Origin: Tritrichomonas foetus
Taxonomy: Eukaryota; Parabasalia; Tritrichomonadida; Tritrichomonadidae
DNA length: 42,254 bases
Reading direction: 5' to 3'
Assembly: GCA_001839685.1 (NCBI GenBank)
Contig: MLAK01000972.1
Coordinates: forward strand, 1-42,254
In this document: one piece after another, positions 37,163 to 42,254 of the stretch
How positions within the stretch are numbered: position 1 is the first letter of the stretch
How the letters are laid out: the number at the start of each line of letters is the position of its first letter
Notes under the pieces: model-generated
Database searches by the model: none
Told to the model about the DNA's origin: nothing
The model's input: the letters and a program-made list of their open reading frames with translations, nothing else
Program-made: the position numbers and the translations under genes

Positions 37163-38131
37163 CTATTCATAGAGGCTTGGGTCGTCTGGAAGTTCTTCTT
37201 GAATGATTTTCTTTTGTTCCTCTGTGAGAGTTTCTGGAAATTCTATAGCGAAGGTCACGACAAGGTCTCCGCGCTTTGTTGGATCAAGGAAGTATGGAAG
37301 GCCATGGTCTGGAATTCTCCTTGTTTCACCATGTTGGACACCACCTTGGATATCAACTTCAATTTTTTGTCCATCGAAATTTTCGATTTCGATTTCACCA
37401 CCACGGATGGCAGTAGCAAGGTTAATAGTCACATTTGTGAGAATGTCTGCTCCATCACGTTTGAAAAGCTCGTCTGGTTTACAATAGCAGATAAAGATGA
37501 CGTCTGTTGCTCCACGTCCTTTTTCAGGGTCACCAAAACCTTTCGCAATGATTCGGTGGTATTCAGTAGCGCCTTGTGGAAGTTGAATTTTATGTTCAAC
37601 AACTTCTTCTTTCCATGGATTTCTACGACATTCTGCACACTTCCTTCTTCCCTTTGGACAAACACATCTGGTTTGACGGAAAACTTTAACTGTTTTTTCG
37701 GAACCCGTTAAATATTCGAGAATATCAAATTGAACTGGATAGAAGATCATTCCTCCATAATTTTGCATTTCTGGTGGAACTTGACCTCCGAACATTTGTT
37801 TGAGAGCTTCGAGTGTAGCGTCACTTTGGTAACCCATAACTTGGAATCCTGTCACGTTAACAAAATCCATTCCAAATGCATCATAAAGTGCGCGCGAATC
37901 TGGGTTTCCAAGGATGTCGTAGGCAAGCTGTGTTTGCTTCCAAAGCTTCAAGGTTCTTTCAGTTGGACCTGGGTGCTTCTTTTTTTGAGAAAGGAATCTT
38001 TTGAATGATCGAACAACGGCACGATCATTATCTGTCTTTTGAAGGCCAGTCAGCTGATAAAAATTGACGTTCGTGAGCTCGCTCGTATTAAATTTCTGGA
38101 CGAAATTAAGGAGAGAGATAAGGAATATCAT
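37163..38131 (-). CDS. ER DnaJ family co-chaperone, ERdj3/DNAJB11-like, with altered HPD
   Basis: 322 residues. An N-terminal signal (MIFLISLLNFVQKF) is followed by a J domain (about 25-88, FYQLTGLQKTDND to DSRALYDAFG). The HPD tripeptide, needed to stimulate Hsp70 ATPase, reads HPG (KKKHPGPTE). Next come the substrate-binding domains with a short Cys pair insert (CVCPKGRRKCAEC), DILTNVTINLATAIRGGEIE and GVQHGETRRIPDHGLP, and a C-terminal RGDLVVTFAIEFPETLTEEQ. The arrangement matches ERdj3-type class B proteins. No KDEL is present, as in ERdj3. Confidence 0.88.
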   Translation of the reverse strand: MIFLISLLNFVQKFNTSELTNVNFYQLTGLQKTDNDRAVVRSFKRFLSQKKKHPGPTERTLKLWKQTQLAYDILGNPDSRALYDAFGMDFVNVTGFQVMGYQSDATLEALKQMFGGQVPPEMQNYGGMIFYPVQFDILEYLTGSEKTVKVFRQTRCVCPKGRRKCAECRRNPWKEEVVEHKIQLPQGATEYHRIIAKGFGDPEKGRGATDVIFICYCKPDELFKRDGADILTNVTINLATAIRGGEIEIENFDGQKIEVDIQGGVQHGETRRIPDHGLPYFLDPTKRGDLVVTFAIEFPETLTEEQKKIIQEELPDDPSLYE

Positions 38132-38488
38132 TTTTTTGATGCAACCAAATATCTTTTTATCGTCTGGCCAAATATTATTTCTATTTTTTCGAGGAACACT
38201 TGAGGAAGAAATCTTTCATTGACTTTTATTTTTAACATATAATCTTCTTCGAAAGCTTAACTACTAGGCTAAAACACTTCTTCATGAAAAATAATTTACA
38301 ATTTTATGATCTCATGATAATTCGATATATTTTTTGATAACATTTGTCATTTTGAGAGTTTTCCGAGTTTTGGACATAAAATACAAGCAAAACTATCATA
38401 AATAAAAAAATGCATATTTATTTTCATTTAATATAAGCAAACAATAACTATTTAAGTGAATAAAATCACAATAAAATATTTCTAGTTA
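38132..38488. other. Intergenic region
   Basis: About 357 AT-rich bases upstream of the DnaJ gene. Nothing recognised. Confidence 0.55.
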
Positions 38489-38800
38489 TTATGGAAATAA
38501 ATCAATGACAATATGGTCATCTTCTGCTTGGATTTTCAGATCAGGTGTAAAATCAGGCAGAGGAGCATGATAGGGATTTTTTGGAATGTCACCAATAATT
38601 ACATCATCTTGGTCAAGTGTGTTTGCAATTACTGCTGAATCTTCAAGTTGAATATGTTCTAAATACAATGAAAACTTTACAAATGGTAGGTTTAGTTTTT
38701 GTATAATTTCTCGCTTTAAATCTCCTATTGTAGTTGGCGCAGTGTTGAAGGTTATTTGAAATATTTCTTCTTGTAAATTGCGGAAATTAAAAGTTGTCAT
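38489..38800 (-). CDS. Ubiquitin-fold protein, DWNN-like
   Basis: 103 residues with a ubiquitin-like fold: FNFRNLQEEIFQITF, then TTIGDLKREIIQKLNL, then a late strand DDVIIGDIPKNPY. The IGDLKREIIQK segment and closing xVIIxxIP resemble the DWNN domain of RBBP6/Mpe1, a cleavage and polyadenylation factor, but here it stands alone without zinc knuckle or RING. It lacks a C-terminal GG and ends in IDLFP, so it is not a processed modifier. Divergent from the coiled-coil gene at 38914. Confidence 0.7.
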   Translation of the reverse strand: MTTFNFRNLQEEIFQITFNTAPTTIGDLKREIIQKLNLPFVKFSLYLEHIQLEDSAVIANTLDQDDVIIGDIPKNPYHAPLPDFTPDLKIQAEDDHIVIDLFP

Positions 38801-38913
38801 CGATTTTCATGAATATAGTTTTATCGTCATAAAAATGAATTTTTCAATATTCAGCATTCAATTTGAAAAGCACTTTTCTTGATACCTCACGATAAAACTA
38901 CTAACGTACAATA

Positions 38914-41094
38914 ATGAATCAAAATGTCATAAACCAAATTCGGGTGAGGCTTTATGACATTTGTGGTGATTACAGACAGATTGTTCATTCGATTTCACGT
39001 GCGTCAGCTTTACCTCAAAAACGAAATTTGGAATATTTGGATGATCAAACCGCGAGAGTTATTCAGAATGCAACCAAGTTTTTGAAGCCCAAACAAACAA
39101 TTGATCCTGTTTCAGAACAGCAAGCCAGGTCATGCTTCCCAATTTTCACAAAATTAAACGATGAAGCAATCTACATAAAAGATGAACTTGAAAAGAGAGT
39201 TTTGACATTTAATGCTTCACTCAATGAAAACAAAAATATTTTTAAACAGACGGCCAATCAACTCTTTGAAAAATATAAAATCGATAGAAATAATGAAATA
39301 AAGCGTTCCAAAATGAGAACACAAGAACTTAAATATGAAATACAGGATTTATTGGAATCATTTGATGCAAGACTTGCAACAAGAGTTGGAAGATGCATTG
39401 ATGAGAAAAATGAATTTAAACAAAAAAGTGAAAAACTGACAACAGATTTTGCATCAATGAAATCTAAGTTGACTGCAGCTGTTGAAGTCAGTAAAAGAAA
39501 AGTTATTCGATTAACTGATGAACTGAAAAATCTTGAAGATTCAAATACGCAACTTTTGAAGTCCCTTGAAGCTGACTATGCAGCAAAAATTAAACTTGCT
39601 GAAGATGAGAATGCTCATCGAATATCGGATTTGGAGACAACAAATTCAACATTAAAATCTACTTTAAAAGAGTCCAAAGAAAATATTTCTTCAAAACTAA
39701 CAGAAATTCGAAATACAATCAAACAAAAAACAAAAAAAAGTGAAGAAGATCTTGAAGGTCAAATAAAAGCAAGACAAGATGAATTTGAGAAACAATTACA
39801 AGAAATTCAATCATCACAGTCAACTACTGAGCAAACATTATTGAAGAATTATGAACAACAAAGAGAAACTAACAATTCGACTTTACAATCACTCCGTTCA
39901 CTTCTAGCTACATTGAATGAACAAACAAAAGTGTCTGATGAAAAAATAAGTGAAAAACTAAAAGCAGTTCAAAAAGAACATAATTCAAGAATTGGAACCA
40001 AAGATGAAGAATTAAATATATTATTCGATAAACAACATAATGAAGTTGAAACATGCAGGAAGGCGAACGAAGAACGAATTAAACAAGAAGCCGAAAAAAA
40101 TGAACAGATGTGCTCACAAATTGAACGTGAATTAATTAACATTGCACATGCGTACGAAGAGGAACAGTTACAATTAGAAAATGAAGTAAATGCTTTAATT
40201 CGTGCTAAAAATGAACTCGAAAGCCAATATGAAGGTGAGAAAAAAGAACAGATTGAAAAAGTCGGTTTTCAAGTTCAAAGATCAACAGTTGCCAATTTGA
40301 GTCCTCAAGATAATGGTGCAGGTGATGATAGATTTTTAAGTCCAGCTGATATGGCACAACGGTTCCAAAGATTTGATGCTGTATCACATCAGAGACAAAT
40401 TGAATTGCGTGATGTGAAACTTCGTCGGAAAAATGAATTGATTGCTGCAAAAAAGGAAAGTTCTGAACTTCTTCAACAAGAAAATGCGCGAAACGTTGCA
40501 ATTTCAGACGAAATCACTTCTAAAACTATTCGCTGTGAAAAAATTGAGAAGCAAATTTTAGAAATCGAACGAAAACAAAAAAATGAACAGAAAAAGTTAT
40601 ACAAAGATAAAAAATCAAAAGTTGCAATGCAAAAAGACGCAGCCAGGCAATGTAAAGAAGAATTAATGAGACTTCAAGTAGATGATCTTAAAAAAGTGCA
40701 GCTTTCTCTCGATCAGGCAGAACATCGAGAAAAAGTAAATCGTTTGCATACAGAAATTTCATCATTCAAAGAAAATGCTTCAAACTCATTATATGAAGTT
40801 CAAAAGAAAATGGAAATTGAAGTGAAATCACAAAGAATCATCAACGAACAAAGAATTAAAAATGCACAAGAAAGATTGGACGGTGCACTTTATGAGCTTG
40901 CTAATACAAAAGAAAACTTTGAAAGCGAAAGTGTTAAAGAACAACAGAAATGGTCGGAGCTTAGAATTGATATTGCAAATTCGAACATGAAAGTGATTCA
41001 ATCAATTAATACAACGCCTAACTCACGTCCAGGGTCTTCAATTCAAAGGGCAATTTCAACACCCTCAAAAAAGAATTCTAATAATCGAAAATAA
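38914..41094 (+). CDS. Long coiled-coil protein
   Basis: 726 residues. A short globular N-terminus (MNQNVINQIRVRLYDICGDY) is followed by almost continuous coiled coil from about 100 to 690, interrupted near 455-490 by a loop with Pro and Gly (NLSPQDNGAGDDRFLSPADM). The tail is basic and Ser-rich (RPGSSIQRAISTPSKKNSNN). This is the look of a cytoskeletal or basal-body structural protein, which trichomonads have in large numbers. No specific family is recognised. Confidence 0.82.
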   Translation: MNQNVINQIRVRLYDICGDYRQIVHSISRASALPQKRNLEYLDDQTARVIQNATKFLKPKQTIDPVSEQQARSCFPIFTKLNDEAIYIKDELEKRVLTFNASLNENKNIFKQTANQLFEKYKIDRNNEIKRSKMRTQELKYEIQDLLESFDARLATRVGRCIDEKNEFKQKSEKLTTDFASMKSKLTAAVEVSKRKVIRLTDELKNLEDSNTQLLKSLEADYAAKIKLAEDENAHRISDLETTNSTLKSTLKESKENISSKLTEIRNTIKQKTKKSEEDLEGQIKARQDEFEKQLQEIQSSQSTTEQTLLKNYEQQRETNNSTLQSLRSLLATLNEQTKVSDEKISEKLKAVQKEHNSRIGTKDEELNILFDKQHNEVETCRKANEERIKQEAEKNEQMCSQIERELINIAHAYEEEQLQLENEVNALIRAKNELESQYEGEKKEQIEKVGFQVQRSTVANLSPQDNGAGDDRFLSPADMAQRFQRFDAVSHQRQIELRDVKLRRKNELIAAKKESSELLQQENARNVAISDEITSKTIRCEKIEKQILEIERKQKNEQKKLYKDKKSKVAMQKDAARQCKEELMRLQVDDLKKVQLSLDQAEHREKVNRLHTEISSFKENASNSLYEVQKKMEIEVKSQRIINEQRIKNAQERLDGALYELANTKENFESESVKEQQKWSELRIDIANSNMKVIQSINTTPNSRPGSSIQRAISTPSKKNSNNRK

Positions 41095-42254
41095 AATGTT
41101 TGTATTTTTTTTATTTTAACAAAGATATGCCTTATTTTGATATTCTTACATAATTATATTCATAAATGATTTTCTCAGGCAAATAATTCAAACCACATCA
41201 TTAATGAAAAATGATATCACAGTTAGTGAGCCATATCAAAGCAGAATATTTTGAGAATATATTTACAAGTAAAGGATATAATGATAATCATGATTTGTTC
41301 TTATGAAAAGTTTGCTTTTCAATTTTTTTTTTGCATCACTCATTTTCTTGTTGATAAAACCCTTGATTAAGACAGAATCACGGGTTCAAATTAAGTTGAT
41401 AAAAATGATGATACTGTGAGGAAATTTTAGAAAATTTTCATTGGAGATTGAATAGCCTCAGTATTGTGAGGAGGTTTTAGAAAATTATTCAAAGACTAGC
41501 ACGACGATAAACTGATCAATAAGAAAATTCAATATGATTCATTGAAAAAATAATTTATCGTGATTGAAAAAAAAATCAAATCACTTATTTTTTCAGATAC
41601 CTATGAAAATTTCCAGAATCTTTTACATATTCCTCATGATTCATGAGGTTGTCGATAAATGAATTTACTGTGTTAAAATAAGGATTAGAATTCAAAACAG
41701 AAAAATAACAGTGATTATTCTGGAATAATTGAAAAAGTCGCTCGAATTTATTTCGTTCAATTTTTTTTTATTTGTTTCAGAAATAATTCAGTAAAATTCT
41801 AATCATTATATAAACATGTATTGAAAAAATATTATATTAACATATCCATATTCAAAATCTATTTTATTTCTCACAGAAAGAAAATAATCAATGAACTTTT
41901 TCAAAAATGCAAAATGATTTGACTATTGAAAATTTGAATACTATGTTGCCGTGAACAAATTTAGGGCTGAACTTTTTTATAATAGCGTTTTCAAAAAAAT
42001 TGTGAGGGCATTTTCTGGTGAAGTGTTTTTCTTGTATCTAGGGCTGAACTTTTTTATAATAGCGTTTTCAAAAAAATTGTGAGGGCATTTTCTGGTGAAG
42101 TGTTTTTCTTGTATCCAAACTCTCAATTTTTCAATATAAGTAATCACTAAAATTCACCTTCTGTACGTTACAGATAGAAATTAATTTTTACTTAAAAACC
42201 TAAATATCTTGTCAAATATTTGTATACTTGACTAAAAAAACTCCAGGAATAAAT
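41095..42254. other. Non-coding right end
   Basis: About 1.16 kb of AT-rich DNA with no convincing gene. It contains an imperfect repeat (TGTGAGGA...TTTTAGAAAATT, near 41416 and 41467) and the 77-bp tandem duplication listed separately. Confidence 0.55.
41962..42115. repeat. Perfect 77-bp tandem duplication
   Basis: Two copies, 41962-42038 and 42039-42115, identical by eye. Each begins TAGGGCTGAAC and ends CTTGTATC. Confidence 0.93.

Noticed and set aside
37199..37711. Plus-strand frames opposite the DnaJ gene
   Set aside because: Antisense shadows; the minus-strand protein has clear DnaJ domains.
41380..41400. GGGTTCAAATT resembling a tRNA T arm
   Set aside because: There is no complementary T stem, acceptor or anticodon arm around it.
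1..42254. CRISPR array or bacterial operon structure
   Set aside because: No spaced repeats of that kind, and the genes are eukaryotic (WASH1, ORC5, TAF12, Derlin).

Overview
The window looks like nuclear DNA of a parabasalid protist, most likely a Tritrichomonas- or Trichomonas-like species. It is AT-rich and gene-dense. Nearly every gene is a single exon, intergenic gaps are mostly a few hundred bases, and several start codons are preceded by a trichomonad-type initiator (TCA followed by pyrimidine and A/T). One gene carries a 25-nt intron, a size I recall from trichomonads. Genus assignment is inference.

Left third (1-11.58 kb): mobile-element territory. From 1 to about 4.1 kb there are only decayed sequences: unassigned broken frames, a truncated two-piece relic of a non-LTR retrotransposon, and another decayed frame. 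From 4430 to 11212 lies a near full-length minus-strand copy of that retrotransposon. It has N-terminal C2H2-like fingers, a run of 14-residue repeats, a reverse transcriptase, a CCHC knuckle and a restriction-like (PD...E) endonuclease, which places it with the R2/NeSL/CRE type of site-specific elements. This copy is disabled by three in-frame stops and two frameshifts. It is flanked by 312-bp direct repeats that are identical base for base. The right repeat runs into an intact tRNA-Cys gene (11509-11580); the left repeat ends in a 16-nt piece of the same tRNA. The simplest reading is target-primed insertion inside the tRNA B box with a very long target-site duplication that left the tRNA whole. 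This is the most unusual structure in the window.

Right two thirds (11.8-41.1 kb): ordinary housekeeping genes. They include a GSAP/pigeon-like protein, PRPP synthetase, a USP12/46-type deubiquitinase, Derlin, an intron-containing ankyrin protein, ORC5, TAF12, a membrane ubiquitin-like protein, WASH1, an ER DnaJ (ERdj3-like) with a broken HPD motif, a DWNN-like ubiquitin-fold protein, a long coiled-coil protein and several unknowns. Derlin, the two ubiquitin-fold proteins, the deubiquitinase and the ER DnaJ touch protein quality control, but nothing suggests an operon; they are individually promoted and mixed in strand. Several pairs are divergent with short shared upstream regions (USP/19061, ORC5/TAF12, 30754/30810).

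A complete pogo-like DNA transposon (26059-28123) with 49-bp terminal inverted repeats and an uninterrupted transposase sits between TAF12 and the membrane ubiquitin-like gene; its right end lies 8 bp from that gene's stop codon. A 15-bp minisatellite (20806-21030) and a perfect 77-bp tandem duplication (41962-42115) are the main simple repeats.
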